Part shown: in pieces, positions 38,801-55,694 of the stretch | Numbering within the stretch: the first letter of the stretch is position 1 | Layout of the letters: each line of letters opens with the position of its first letter | From: Brugia malayi | Taxonomy: Eukaryota > Nematoda > Chromadorea > Rhabditida > Onchocercidae | Reading direction: 5' to 3' | DNA: 64,000 nucleotides | Assembly (NCBI RefSeq): GCF_000002995.4 | Contig: NW_025062479.1 | Coordinates: 4,613,721-4,677,720, forward strand | Translations under genes and position numbers: made by a program | The notes under the pieces: model-generated | Database searches by the model: none | What the model was told of the DNA's origin: nothing | Seen by the model: only the letters and a program-made list of their open reading frames with translations

Positions 38801-40494
38801 AACTTTATGTCGCAAATATTGAGCTCTTGCTCCATCCACAATGACTTCGTCACTAGCATTTTTCAAACATCTCCATGTGGTCATTTGTTTTTTCAGCTTA
38901 TCTTTTCTCTAAATAAACATATTGTTTTCCTGTCCTGACCTTTATTTCAATCATTTAGTTAGGTTTTTCTTCTGAATGGACCACTTTTCGTCTTCAGTAG
39001 TCTGCTGTACTAAGCGCAGCTAATTAATATTACTGGACTAATTTTTTCATATCTTCTAATTCACTTCTTTCAGCACATTTTGCATAATATTAGCACTTAT
39101 TAAATTATTCTTTGTAAATGCTACCTGAGTATTCTTCTCATTTTGCACTTATTTCTCGTCTTCTTTTCATTTTTTCGGCAGTTACTATTGCACTGTCCTA
39201 TGCACCATTAGCTGCGCCATTATTCTGAAGGAACTCTTGCATTCACTTCTTCCATACTGTTTTTTTTTTTTGATATCTTTAGCACCTTATTTGTTATCAT
39301 TTTATCAAGTGATATTGTTTTTCGGTCTTCCAATATGCTGATAATCCCCTTTTTGTCCTCTAAATAAGCTTCCGAAAAAAAAAAATTCTGTTATGTTTGC
39401 GATATTCTTATTACTATTTTCTTAGACAGGAATATTCTTGCGAAGAAATTCTATCTGCATTCGTCCAACTTAATTAAATGTTGCGGACTCTGGGATTGTT
39501 GCTATAAGCCATCTCTATCGTTTTTTTCACTGGACGAAAAGAAAACCTTGGAAATAGATAGCAAACATATTTGCCATTTCAGCTAGCACAGAAAATTGTC
39601 TTAGTGAAATTCAAATTTTTCCAAGAAAAGTTTAAAGCTCAAAGACATGTGTCTTCATTTTTATTTTTCGGAAAATCTTTTACTGCTTTTTAGCAATCAA
39701 TTTTAAAGGATCACATTTTCACATAGTTTCCTGTGCCCAAAATTCACCAAATTAAAAAAAAAAAAAACTTGAATACAATAAGCATGCTACTAGAACTTCA
39801 GTTGTTTTACTTTAGTTGTCATTCAGTATCAAAATAATACTTTCTGATAACTATCTACAGCTTTAAAACTGCAATCATTTGGATTTTTAGATCTAGTTCA
39901 TTAGCTAATTTTCTCATCTTAGTGGAAAGAATTATTTCAGAATCATTTCTGAAATGAGTTATTTAATAGTGTTTCTTTCACCTTTTCCAGTTTTACCTTT
40001 AACACAAATTCGCGATGTATGATTTTTTCAAAATTTATATGTAAAAAATATATGTCTTTGCGGCTTTTGAAGTTTAATTGATATTTACAGGCAAAATTAT
40101 ATGTACGCTCTTACAATTTCTTTTTCGTTCATCATTTACTAATGCATCATAAAAATTCTCTTATAAATTTAGAAAGATTTGTTTTTCTAGATTAGTCCAG
40201 TTAATACTTTCTTCTTGTATGCCAAAATGGATTGATACTTTCGTCCCTTGGTGACATCTTCAAAACGACTGTGTTTTAGCCATCGATCATTTTGATCATT
40301 GGCAACTCTAAAATTAAGTCAACATATGCACTCATGCACGTATGTCAAATGAGTTCTTTAAGCTTTTACAGAAGACGATTATCAAAGAAAAGGATACAAT
40401 AGTGAAAGCTAAGTTGATTGATTCAAAGGAAAATTTTTCATTGAAAAGAAAAGTAATGTGACTGGCAGCAATGAAGTGATGTTTGGGACATTTG

Positions 40495-42308
40495 ATGGAA
40501 AAGAGTTCGGACGCTATCACGTCGCAAGTAAATTCTAGACAAGTGGCTTTGCTTTCATGTGGCACGTTTAGTCCACCAACTTATATGCACCTTCGAATGT
40601 TTGGTAATTATTTTGTTTTGTTAGTTCATTTGTAAAAAGGCATCATTTAACCAAATCAACTAGCGGATGACTCAGACTGGCAAAACTGAATGTCATTAGA
40701 AATAACTCTTTTATGTAACACCTCAAAAAGCGTAATTCGTAACCAATTAGTCCAACTAATAATTAAATTTTCGCTGAATTAAAGCTTCAGTTAATTATTC
40801 TTATTAAAAACTTCTCTTAAGCTATGCTTTGTTTGGCTGATTTCACTGGAAAAATCCATAAGTAATGAACTTAATTGATCGACAAATAGTTTATTCAATT
40901 TTTGACCAGAAATTAAGTAACAGTTTTTCTTTTTTAAAAGAGTAAACAAATTTTCTTATTTCATTGTATAAATAAGTTGAAAGTTAACTTCATTAAATTG
41001 TTGGAGAAAACTGTTATAATGCTATAGAACGTGCTCGTGACTACCTCAAGAAAATACATGGATGGGAAGTCGTTGAAGGTATTATGAGTCCAGTAGCGGA
41101 TAGTCTTGGTCGACCTGATATAGTACCGGCTAAACACAGGCTGAAAATGGTAGAATTGGCTGTCAAATCATCATCCTGGATCAGGTGTCTGTTTTTCATA
41201 CATCATTTTGAAATGTAATATTTAAAACTGAATCAAGTATTGCAATTTACATGGAAATCTTCAATTCATTTTTTTCAACAGTACATTAAAAATCTACAAA
41301 AATTGGGTTCGGAAAAGATTTCACAATTTCAAAAAGGTTTTTATACCTCTATTACAGAGCAGATGGATGGGAATGTTCACAAGGTGATTGGATAAGGACA
41401 ATTCATGTTTTGCATCATTTCAAGAAAGTATTTAATCGTAAATATAGGAGTGAAAATTGCAAAGTACGATTATTACTACTCTGTGGTGGTGATGTTATCG
41501 AAAGCATTACAAAGTTGGCCGTTTCCGACATTATGCTGTGGAATACTAAGCAGGTTTATTTGTTTCCATTTTTTTAATGCAAATAATGTCGCTGTAATAT
41601 GGAGTTAGAAATTTATTTTTTAAAAAAAAAATATTTTTTTTTTCGATAAAAAGAAAAAAGTAACATGCCTAAAAGATATAATGCACTAAATTGGTGCATT
41701 TCTATTTTTGTCTTTATGACCAATAAAGGAGCAATAAATTTATAATAAGTTGAATTTTAATGGACTAAAACTTTTAATAAATTAGATCGAGGAAGTTGTC
41801 CGAGATTTTGGTATGGTTGTAGTGATGCGAGCAAACACTGATCCTGTTAGTGCTATCTATCTTGCAGATGTGCTCCATACTTACCAGGTATTCATATCTT
41901 AAAATTTCAAAACTGGCTTTCTAGTAGATTCTAATGAAAAATGAAGTGTTTCTTTCACTGTTCTGACGTTTTAGAAGAATATATTTGTGATTGAAGATGA
42001 AACTTGTCCGAATGACATCAGTTCGACACGTTTAAGGTGCGCATTTTTTTTTTTTTTTTTGTTACTAGTGCTAATGGCTAACATTCCAGCTTCCAAAAAA
42101 ATTTCTTTATTTAACCACTATTTCAACTTAATTAATTCGTTAAGTCACTTCGATTATAACTGGTAAGTTTAGATTGAAAGGTTGTGAAGCTAATTTCAGA
42201 ACAGCTATTCGGCGTAAAGAATCGATACGATACTGCACGAGTGATGAAGTTATTCAATACATTGAGGACAATTCTCTTTACGGAGCCACATCATTACCAG
42301 CTATGTAA
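40495..42308 (+). CDS. Nicotinamide/nicotinate mononucleotide adenylyltransferase
   Basis: Exons 40495-40603, 41028-41184, 41358-41553, 41786-41887, 41975-42036 and 42200-42308 join in phase to 244 residues. The enzyme transfers AMP from ATP to NMN or NaMN, the last step of NAD+ synthesis. Residues 19-37 carry the nucleotidyltransferase motif GTFSPPTYMHLRMFE, with the catalytic His of the eukaryotic family (MH). Further family matches are RPDIVPAKHRLKMVELA, the GGDV segment (LLLLCGGDVIES) and the C-terminal ATP-binding ISSTRLR motif at about 203-209, followed by AIRRKESIRY and a Tyr-containing helix. At 244 residues it is closest in length to human NMNAT3 and lacks the long central insert of NMNAT1/2. 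No mitochondrial presequence is obvious. The start ATG at 40495 is the only in-frame choice after an upstream stop. Confidence 0.93.
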
Positions 42309-42811
42309 ACTCTGAATTTCTGAATCTGTCATAAAATATGGAAATAATAGTGGCGTAATTATCTTAAGCATGTGTACTCGGCTATTTAATTCATTTTTTC
42401 TTTTTGGTTAGGCGGGATAAGTAAAAGAAAATGCTGTTGTACCTGTAATTTTGTAAATATTGAAAAATTAAGCTTCATTAAAAATCTAAAACGTTACAAA
42501 ATTTCTAGTAAGAATTAATAAGGAATGATGAAATAACAAGCTAAATTTAGTCCAACTATATATGAAATAAAACAGATTTTTTTTGGCAAACTGAAAGTTA
42601 TAATTGTTTCCTTCCTTTATAATACTTCCAAAGGTAATGAAGAGCTTAGTAACTGTGAGGACGGTCATCTGTTAATATATCTTACTGGTAATTATATATT
42701 GATTAAAACTCAGGTAAATATTGTTTAAGGCTGGTAAGAAGCTGTTCGAAAGCATGATTTTCACTCCACATGCCTTTGTTTTATGAATTCTTTTCCACAT
42801 TGTAATTTGCA

Positions 42812-42820
42812 TAGTTTTAG
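42812..42820 (+). promoter_or_regulatory. Probable trans-splice acceptor 4 bases before an ATG
   Basis: TAGTTTTAG is followed by GCG A and the ATG at 42825. The short gap between acceptor and start is typical of spliced-leader addition. Its position 512 bases after the NMNAT stop, on the same strand, is compatible with a downstream gene in an operon but is longer than the usual spacing. Confidence 0.45.
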
Positions 42821-42824
42821 GCGA

Positions 42825-44699
42825 ATGAAGCTGCAAAATATCTGTAAATCGGCCAGTTCATCAAATATATCGTCAAGCAGTACCATTGCTTCCCGTGGAA
42901 ACTGTTTAAGACATCCGAATTTCAGTCTTTTACCGTTGAAGCAAACTATTGTCAATACTGAGGAAGATAATCACAAAGCAATTCGTACCCATTCTTTAGA
43001 GGTTGTTATAAGTTATTTTACAAAAGTATCGATGATTCAAATTCTACCGCATATTCAAATCTGATTTATATGCATTTCACTTTTATGATTGGTATTGCGT
43101 GCTAGAAACGAAGTTAGAACTTAAAAAATGAGGCTTAACAGACCGAATCAAGGCATTCATCCTCGCATGTTTGTCTTTAGTGGAATTTAAGGTGATAGAG
43201 TCAAAAATTTATGTAATGGTTTGGTCGCTTAAAGAAATTTCTTGTTCGTACTTGAGATTTTTTAAATTCTAGGATTCCATTTTTCTCAATAATTCTTAAA
43301 TCATTTCAAGGTTTTCAATTTTCAATTTTTATAAGAAACAATCAATTTTGTCTCAGAGTCAAGCCCTATTTGTATATCTCAGATTCCCCCTTCCTGAATG
43401 TGGGAAAGTTGTTACCGCCACTCATTCACTATCACAGTTACAAAAAACTCTGCCATTTTGAATACAAAATAACCAATGTTCAATTGGAACTAAAAACGAT
43501 ACAACGTATGTTAAAATGTCATTTCTTCCTATTACTCTTTTAATATCGATTATTTGGTTCGAATGGTGACGTTTAAATGAGTGTCAGGGATTTTTGTAGC
43601 TTTACTTGACTCCAAAACTTTGCGTCGCCTTTATTTATTCTAAAATTTTTGCTGATGATTTGTTACAGGTACCAAAACAATCTAAGCACGCACATTTTTG
43701 GTCGTCAGAATCTCCAGATTTTCATAATTTGACCTCGAAGTCATTTACTGCAAGCACCGATTGGGCTGATTACTTTGGTGTCAAAAAAGGTTATGCTTCA
43801 ACTTTATGGAATTCTATCCAACTTGGAATTTTATCCTTATTTTCTTTGCCGCAGTAAAATCCCTTTATTGTCATGGCATATGTCACATACACATGTTAAA
43901 AACTCCCATTTGGAAAATTATTGTAAACCGTCGTAATTAATGCTGACCTTATTAAATGATTCTTGGTGTCGAAAAAGATTATGCTTCAATATTTTTGGTC
44001 CTTACTCTCGGACATATCTGTTAGATTTTTATTCATACAATCGTTTAAAATTATATGCAACTGATATAAGAAGTCTAATCGAGAATTACCGTCCAATAGA
44101 TTTTAATATAAAATTTTCTGATATAAAAAAAGTTTTAAATAAAAAGATCCAACTAACAACCATAATTATTCAGATGAACTCTTCAAGTGTGTGGAAAAAA
44201 AGAGATTGATAACATCGCAGATTACTGATGTATGCAATGAACAAGCTAATTTTCAAATGAAGATGTTATTAGCGCTGCAGGTAAAGAATTCGACTTTCCA
44301 CTCTTTGTACTTAAATACTGAATTTTTATTCTCTAAAAGGAATAGCTCCATTGCAGCACATAAACTGCAGAAAATGTTCAAAATAAAGTATGCTAATGCA
44401 TTTCGTATATTTTATACTTCTAAATCCTAGTTTTACACAATTCTATCACAGAATTCAGAAATTCTTGGTATTAAAGATGATTGAAGGGAAGAAACTATGA
44501 AATACAAACTAAGCGACGCTCAATAGATACAGTCTCATGTAGCGTTGGAAATTTGACAACCGAAATCTCGTTAAAAAAAGAAGACAAAGGCCATTCCTTA
44601 TCCTATGCACGGTCTGAAGAAGAAAATGAAGAGAGTAATAATGTGACACTTATTTATAGAAAGTATAAGTTGTCTTCAACTCCTGAAACTACTGTATAG
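42825..44699 (+). CDS. Unrecognised gene downstream of NMNAT
   Basis: Likely exons are 42825-43001, 43669-43789 and 44174-44280, with compatible phases (0, 1, 0) and good acceptor and donor signals, and a probable last exon at about 44487-44699, giving about 205 residues. The N-terminal exon is Ser-rich (SASSSNISSSSTIASRGN). The second contains HFWSSESPDFHNLTS and STDWADYFGVKK. The third contains KRLITSQITDVCNEQANF and a Leu-rich helix. The last is charged and coding-like (SLKKEDKGHSLSYARSEEEN) but its acceptor has a poor pyrimidine tract. An alternative is termination at GAA TAG just after a 59-base intron at 44281-44339. The family was not recognised. Confidence 0.5.
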
Positions 44700-46349
44700 C
44701 TCTTTTTTCCGGGTTATTTATGAAATGATTTTAATGCATCCCATTTCACTCCTCAATTCTTAAGAAAACCTATGAACTTATTATAAAATTATAATTCTGA
44801 ATGCCTGAAAAGATTCCAACGTTTCAGAAGTGATGTACATTATCTTTGTTTATCGGAATATTGTAATAAATCTATCTTATGCCTTTCATGAATACACACG
44901 ATCTATGCAACCTTGTCACAATAATGCAGTAGTGTGGATTCATATTTGTGCAAAAAAAAAAACAAAATTTTTTTCTTTTAAATGACTACTTAAATTTGTC
45001 AGGAAACAAAAATGCAAAACTGTGAAGTTCACAGTAAGTTTTTATTGATTCTCGTTTATGTAATACGATTATAAACTCACCAGAAAATTTTACTTTATTT
45101 ACTAATATGGGAGATATTTTCTAAACATAATTATGCAATTATACGAACTATATGCAGATACATTGATTTGTCGTGTAACTTTTGCCAACCGGTCAATTAT
45201 TTAGAAGGCACTTCTATTTGTTGTGACTGATTGATCATTTACTGCCCGTCACTGTTACAGCTGGAACTACTTTTCGTTTTAAATATGTTCAGTTACCTGG
45301 AAAGTTTCGATTTGGTTCTTACTTAAGAAACTTTTAAATTAAAATTATAAAGAGATTGTTTGTATAGAATTGATCTTCCACAATTTTCCATTGTTTTTTC
45401 ATCAATTGTTATGATATAATAATGAAACTCGAATTTGGGAGACGGATAATTCAGTGAATAAATGATAGGGGTTATAAATTGTACTTTATTTCCCTTACAC
45501 TGTGTAGCAATTCATCTTAAAATGACAATTTTTCAAAGAAAACCTTCTCTTTGCCCTAATACACTGTTCCTTGCTTACCTGATAATACTGTTGACGCATT
45601 CACAAGCGATTGTGATAGGGGTGGTAAATTGATATTTACTTCCATTGTACTATGTGGCTTAGGGTTGGTCTTAGGCTGGCAGTTTTTCAAGAAAAACCTG
45701 CTGTTAATACTCTGAAAAAGTTTCCACACTTTTCAAAATCATATTTTGACTTTTTCCCAAGAATGAGATGAAGTTACAGCTAGGAAAAATTTTGTAGCAG
45801 ATTTTACTAAAAAAACTTCATTTCTAAGACTTTTAACAACACACTATCTTCCAAGTAAAGTAGTACACAAGGACAATAAAAAAAAAACAATAATACTGAA
45901 CCTAAAACTAAATGATAAATGGACTTTAATAATTATTCTCTTAGTCCCCGTCACTTTAAATTTCTTATTTTTGACTTATCTGATCTTCTTTAAGTTATTC
46001 TGATTCATTAATAATTGTTTCAATAGTTGACCAACCAGTTCTGATAAAAATGTAAATTTTAGGTTGAATCACAAAAGTCAAAATTTTAAAGAGAAGACTC
46101 AAGAAAAATTAGGCATTCGCGTTGTTCAATCAACTAATATGATAAATTCAAAAGAATTATTACAGTATTAGCTGGCTTTACAATGAATTTATCAGTTTAC
46201 TGATCATTCAATTACTAAAACTCCGGATAATAATATTCAGTGCGCAGGTCAGGTATTGCCCTTCATCCGCTAATAGGTCGTTTTATCATTTTTATTTTTT
46301 TTAAAGATAGATTTAGACAATAACTTCTGCTGTTACTAATATAGAGCTT
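44700..46349. other. Convergent intergenic spacer
   Basis: AT-rich spacer between the plus-strand gene ending at 44699 and the ankyrin gene ending at 46350 on the minus strand. No gene, RNA or long repeat was recognised. Confidence 0.5.
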
Positions 46350-48289
46350 TTAAATATTTCTTCTAAAACTAACATGCAATAGTGGTAATGATGATTTTGA
46401 ACTTTCTGCCGCTGATGAAGTACAGTGTTGAAAAGTTTGCACACAGCGCTGTGCGTACAACAAAAACTTCTGCTTAGCCTGCAAATACACTCTTTTGTAG
46501 TGAAAAAACGAAATTTCCGTAACGTTGTAAGGATCTATACCTTTTACTTACGTTACCCAAACATCAGCAAGTGCACATGTCACTTAAGAAGTTATGAAAA
46601 AATAATCCTTTATACTTGATTATCTTAAACTTCAACTTATGTGATGTATTATGGAAATAGTTTTACCGTTACCTTATAAATGCTACTGTATGTGTTCCAA
46701 TTATTAAACGGTGGTGCAAACATCAAATTTGAGGAAACTTGATCGCGCAGCCGTTTCACCAAGCGCAAACGTCCCTTCTTTAGCATCCTAAACAGTATAC
46801 AATTAGATTTACTGAACAGTAAGTGTGCATTCACTTATTTTCTTTCACGATAACCAAAATCCTTTAGATTCCAAGTGCAAGTGATACTATTGATATCCAT
46901 CGCAATATTGATGCAATTCTGGAATGCTCAACTTATTCGAATTCTCAGGTATTCTATATTTTTTACAAGCTCAATTTCTGTTATATATTCTTCAAATGAG
47001 GGAAGTGTGGTTTAATTAGAGACGTCAGTTTTCTAAAAAATCAATCTCACAATATTTTCGCATTCAAAAAGCTAGATTTAAAAGAAAGTGAAATGAAAGA
47101 ACTTCAGGGAAACGTTACATGGAAAACATATATCGTTCATTTTTTCGAGCTAAACTCTCTGCAGTATAACCCATCAGATTTTTGGTACGAAATGCTTCGA
47201 TACACCATCTCCTAGTCAATTCTTCTACCAGAAAGTTTAACAGCGATGACTGAGAATACATCGCCGCATACATTAATACTGTATTACCCATTTTATCAAC
47301 TGCCATGAGATTCACATTTTGCTGAAAGAAAGAGCCTTAATTCCTTAGTATAATTCAGACAAAGCATAGCTATTAACTGAAATTGGAGTGAAACCTGAAA
47401 TAAATGAACAATGGAAGTTAATAAAGTAACATTTTCTTATAAACGAATTATTATGGAATACATTTGCTCGCTGGTGAAAGCAACTGAATGGTACTTAATC
47501 CTGCATAAAGTAAAATGTTTAACTTGAGTTTTTTTATTAGCATAGAAGTAAGTCAAACAAAGTAAAGTAGTCAAACCAAGATCAAATGGTGAGCAACGGT
47601 ATCGTTTCTCATCAAACAAGCTAACATTAATGGTGTACGCAACTGCCTTTCATCTGGTTCAGAAGGATCACATCCAGAACGAATCAACAAGTTTATATAG
47701 CGCACCTGTAAATTTGTTATCAATTCTATTTCTCGGACATTTCCACTTACTACTGGATTGATTTTTCACACACGAATTTGCCTTCATGCATAAGACAAAC
47801 CTGATTTGCTTTATCTAATTCATATCTTATCACCGACATGATAAGAGTTTCGCCACGAATATTTTTTTCCTTGACATTAAAATCCACAAAGCTTTTTTCC
47901 AGCTTTTGTGGCAAATATTCATATTCTGTTCTCTGAAAAAAAATTCTTTTGGTTATGCATTCTCAATGCAGTAAGTTTGTTCCTTTTTCTACGATCACCA
48001 CTTTATCACGTATATTGAAATTAAACAAAAGTGGACAAAATCGAAGGAAACTCTAAAAATGTGAAACGCATGTGGAAAGGTTTAATGAATTTAATGAATT
48101 AAATTTGCTGTATTATGATGATGAACTACGATTTTTTTGATCTGAATAACTTAAAAAAGAAAAAAAAAAAAAAAAAAAACAGACGTGATTGAAAACACTT
48201 TTAGTGCGTAAATTATCTAATCTTGCATGAAGCCATCGTTCACATGCCATATGAGCAAAAGGTTTATTGTGAGATGATGTCGAATCCAT
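46350..48289 (-). CDS. Small ankyrin-repeat protein
   Basis: Exons in transcript order: 48289-48185 (or ending 48197), 47932-47801, 47705-47577, 47321-47119, 46787-46673 and 46478-46350, in phase to about 270 residues; an in-frame ATG at 48346 would add 19. The ankyrin core shows RGETLIMSVIRYELDKANQ, then INLLIRSGCDPSEPDERQLR followed by TPLMLACLMRNDTVAHHL, then DKMGNTVLMYAAMYSQSSLL and NLMGYTAESLARKN, i.e. about four repeats with TPLxLA/NTxLMxA hallmarks. The pattern recalls ANKRD34-type proteins. The C-terminal part is basic (MLKKGRLRLVKRLRDQ) and Ser-rich. Ankyrin repeats mediate protein-protein contacts; no catalytic domain is visible. Partner and location cannot be told from sequence. 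Confidence 0.8.
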
Positions 48290-48346
48290 TGCACCTTCCG
48301 TTAGATCTGCTGAGAAATTCTGGATATTTTGGCAAAGGACATCCAT

Positions 48347-51300
48347 CGAGAGACTTTGTCTACAGCATTATCTCATAGAGAAATCTATTCTAACAGCATT
48401 GTATGAATTAGTTCAGGATGACAACTATCAAGGAGATCTATTTCTGGAATTAACAATACCAGTAAAATAATATAATGCCATTTTCCTAATTAGATTCGTG
48501 ACGAAAGCATCAAACCAGTGAATTTTGTTTTTTTCTTTTATCCTTCAAGCCGGCTAATTTGTTTTTTTTTTTTTTTTTTCTCTCTTGCTCCTGCATCACC
48601 TGTATCCGTGCGTCAATACAAACAAAATTATCATTTAGACAAACGTTGTCACCCGATAGTATTGATCAAAAAATATAAGTATGAATTTGGGAGATAAAAT
48701 CGAAACTGATATCATCTCAAAAGCATCCATGTTTGAATCCAAGTTGTAAATATATAGAAAAGTGCTGCATAACTAATCAGCTTTACTGCTCAAAAGAAGT
48801 CTCTTAAATATCTCATTATCTAAAGAATTTTCATGAAAAAACTCAAATATTGATTGACAATAGTAGGAATTTTCAAAATTAATTTTTAATTTTCATCAGT
48901 CGTTATCAAATCATTTATTTTTTTCGATTGATGTAATAGCTAAAATTACTTAATTAAAGAAAGGAAATCTCAATTACTCGTTTTGGAGGCGCATATTTTT
49001 TTGCATCTCTGAATATTAGAAAAGTGAAAAGTTGCCATCCATGTTATGGATTTTTTGATACCTTACCATTCACACAGCATCATATCAAAGCAAGTAGATC
49101 AAGTAACAGAAATTTTCAAAGTTTATTGTGCAGGAGAAATAAAATAATCGGTTTTTTCATTCCAGAGATTTTCCATGTAATCTTACCAGGATACTTTCTC
49201 TACGAAAAAGGAACTGTGGAAATCATATGTCCATTTCAATTATTGTCCTGTAAGATCAAAAACTTCAGCAAAAAGTTTATTTTAAGCTTCATGATACATA
49301 ATAGCAAAAGTTAATTACTAGCTTTAGAGTTTGGGAAAATCAGGCATTACAGAAACAGTAAATAAACTTTTCTAGATTAAAAAAGAAAGTTCCAGATTCA
49401 TGTTAAGTATATGAAACTATTTGTGGGAATTAGTGAGCCACAAAGTTTTCAGCAAGAGAGTAGAATTTCTGTGTTCTACCACTTTGATGAGCTTTCTTTA
49501 AAGCTTAATTACGCAATACTATTACCAAGTATACATAATAAGCCTTTGAATTTTTTCAAGAAAAAAGGAAGAAAATAATTTCTGAAGCAACGAAAGCTTT
49601 ACTGGTGAAGTAAATTCATACGGAGTGGGCGGTAACCATTTATGCTTAGAGTTCAGTGCACTTTGCCAATAATAAAGAAAAACATAGGAAGATTAACTTG
49701 TTCTGAACCTCAGTTATCCAAACAAAGTTTTTTTGCGAGTATATGCAGCTACATCATCAGTTTATTAATTTCAGACTGAAATTTACTAAGAGAACTGAGC
49801 TAAAAACTACGTTCCCAACAACGATTTGTTGTTAAATGTAAAATGATTCACTTAGCTTAGGATCGAAATACTATGTGGCGTGTGTGGCGTGAGAAATCCA
49901 TCGTGCATTAAAATTTAGAAATGAAAGTAAGGAATGAATGAACTTTTCCAGGTTATGAAAATGCCATTTCTTGGAAAAATTTCATTTTTTTTTGAACAAA
50001 AAATTAAAACTTAAATTTTTCCTTTCTCGAAAGGAAGCATCAGCCAGACGATAAAAGGATCCTTCTCCTTATCTTAAATGTTACGGTGATGACAAATCTC
50101 GATTTCTGCTCTCTACAGAATTGTATTTAAGTGAAATAGTAGAACAAATCATATAAATGAAGGAGTTTATTGCCATTCAAAAGAAATTTTCATTGCAGAT
50201 CATAGTGCTGTGGGAATTTTTTCCTCTAACTGGTTGATTTGATGAAATTACTTAGGAAAAACTTGAAACTAGTGAAATCTGAAAAATATAATAAGCGTTG
50301 AAGAAACCTGGACAAACTATATTCATTTCACTATTACGATACGGAACATATAATAATGTGGAGAAAGGAAGTAGATTTCAGACTCACCACCATTCAGCCA
50401 ATGAATGCTTGCTGCGTATTGCTATTTATTGATTTATATTTAAGCTTACACGAAGTGAATTTTATGTATTTGAGAACAAATTATGGAATTCTCTAAGATG
50501 AAATTTTATAAATTTGATCATTTTACAGTTTTTCCACATTACCTGCAAATATAACACAGCACATCTACTCGCTGTTCAGTGTAATATAACGCAGTTCTAT
50601 GATATAAAATTAATGAAATAACGTATGGAGTATTTGTATAAACAATTAGACTTGACTTAATAAGAGAAGAAAATAACATTTGAATGAAGGAATTTTTTTT
50701 ATTGAATATGCAATATGTCGTTCAATGAGAACAATCAGTATGGAGGGAACTTTAAAATGCAAGAAAAATTGCTAGATAAAGTACAACTAACCTCTGTGAT
50801 TTTTAAATTAGAACAGATTTCCTTTAGTGTAAAGACATAGCTTTATTTGCTGCAAATAATTACGGGAAGCATTCCATCTTTAGTTGACATATTTTCTCTT
50901 CTCAGTTAATAAATATTGATTTTTGGGCCTAATATGCTACCTTTCACTTTTGTAAATCAATACTGAAAATAAATGAAGAACTAGTTGTGGAATACAATGA
51001 TGCATAAAGCTATCCTATATTATAATTAAAATTTACATCTCTATCTTCCTTAAATCTACTAAATTAATTTTTAAATGCTTTATAGTTCCCAAGATTTAAT
51101 GTTGTAAAAAGGTTTATGAAGCAAACAAAATATGCGCAGTACTTCATGTATATTACACTACTTCCTTGGCAACCGTAATTCAATCTTTTTTCATCACTGA
51201 ATTATATCTTTATTAATATAACTGAAAACTTTTAAAGTTTATCTCTAAAAAATATGCTACACCTGGAAAACAAAGTATTTTGTTTAGAAAAACTATGGAA

Positions 51301-51882
51301 GGTATAATAAGTTGGCGACCACATTTTTCATCTGAAGAGAAGCATGATGAATGATTAACAGCAAAAAAGAGTGATTTGAAAAACCGCATTAATTTAGATC
51401 ATCTAATTGACGAATTCATCATATTTTGGAGATGAATACAAATTGAAATGGAGAAATTATTTGAAAGCTTTAAAATTATATTAAATTAGCAGTAGAGCAA
51501 ACAGTCATTTAATTGTGATAATATAATAAGGTTATTTGCAAAGATATTTTCACGCAGTCTTAAAAATCACAAGGAAATTTATAAGTACAATTTAGTAAAA
51601 CTGAAAATAGAGATATGCAAGTTACAACAAGATTTAAAATCAGTAAAAAATTTTTCAGAGAAAAATAATCTCACAACTAAAGTAAAATGCATAGTGGATC
51701 GTCGATGCAATAGCATCTACACATAAGGTAATTTTTTTTTCCTAGTTTTCCAAGAAATAAAGAGAAACGAAACGCCTGAAAACAGTAAATTGGTTGATTT
51801 CCTAGATTACCAATATCACAATACCTATTGAAAAGTCTCATGCGACATTTTCTGGGTTATGACACATTCATGAATCGGAAGT
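48347..51882. other. Intergenic spacer between the ankyrin and homeobox genes
   Basis: AT-rich, with poly-A and poly-T runs. A 96-codon plus-strand frame at 49024-49314 has no recognised motif or splice context. The upstream region of the ankyrin gene and 3' UTR of the homeobox gene should lie here. Confidence 0.5.

Positions 51883-55694
<3,812 letters not shown>

Larger units (their letters stand above)
31623..40494. other. Gene-poor region
   Basis: Nearly 9 kb of AT-rich sequence with scattered short open frames but no recognised domain. It may contain upstream exons of the minus-strand gene ending at 24873; candidates are minus-strand open stretches near 33060-33160 and 33643-33790, whose splice phases do not connect clearly. 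A plus-strand open stretch near 31790-31895 looks partly coding but has no good splice sites. Confidence 0.45.

Noticed and set aside
42761..42955. Minus-strand 64-codon frame
   Set aside because: It is the antisense shadow of the first exon of the plus-strand gene at 42825.
46870..46949. Plus-strand stretch bounded by CTTTAG and CAG|GTATTC, 26 open codons
   Set aside because: It falls in an intron of the ankyrin gene on the other strand and has no partner exon; a chance match to short splice signals.
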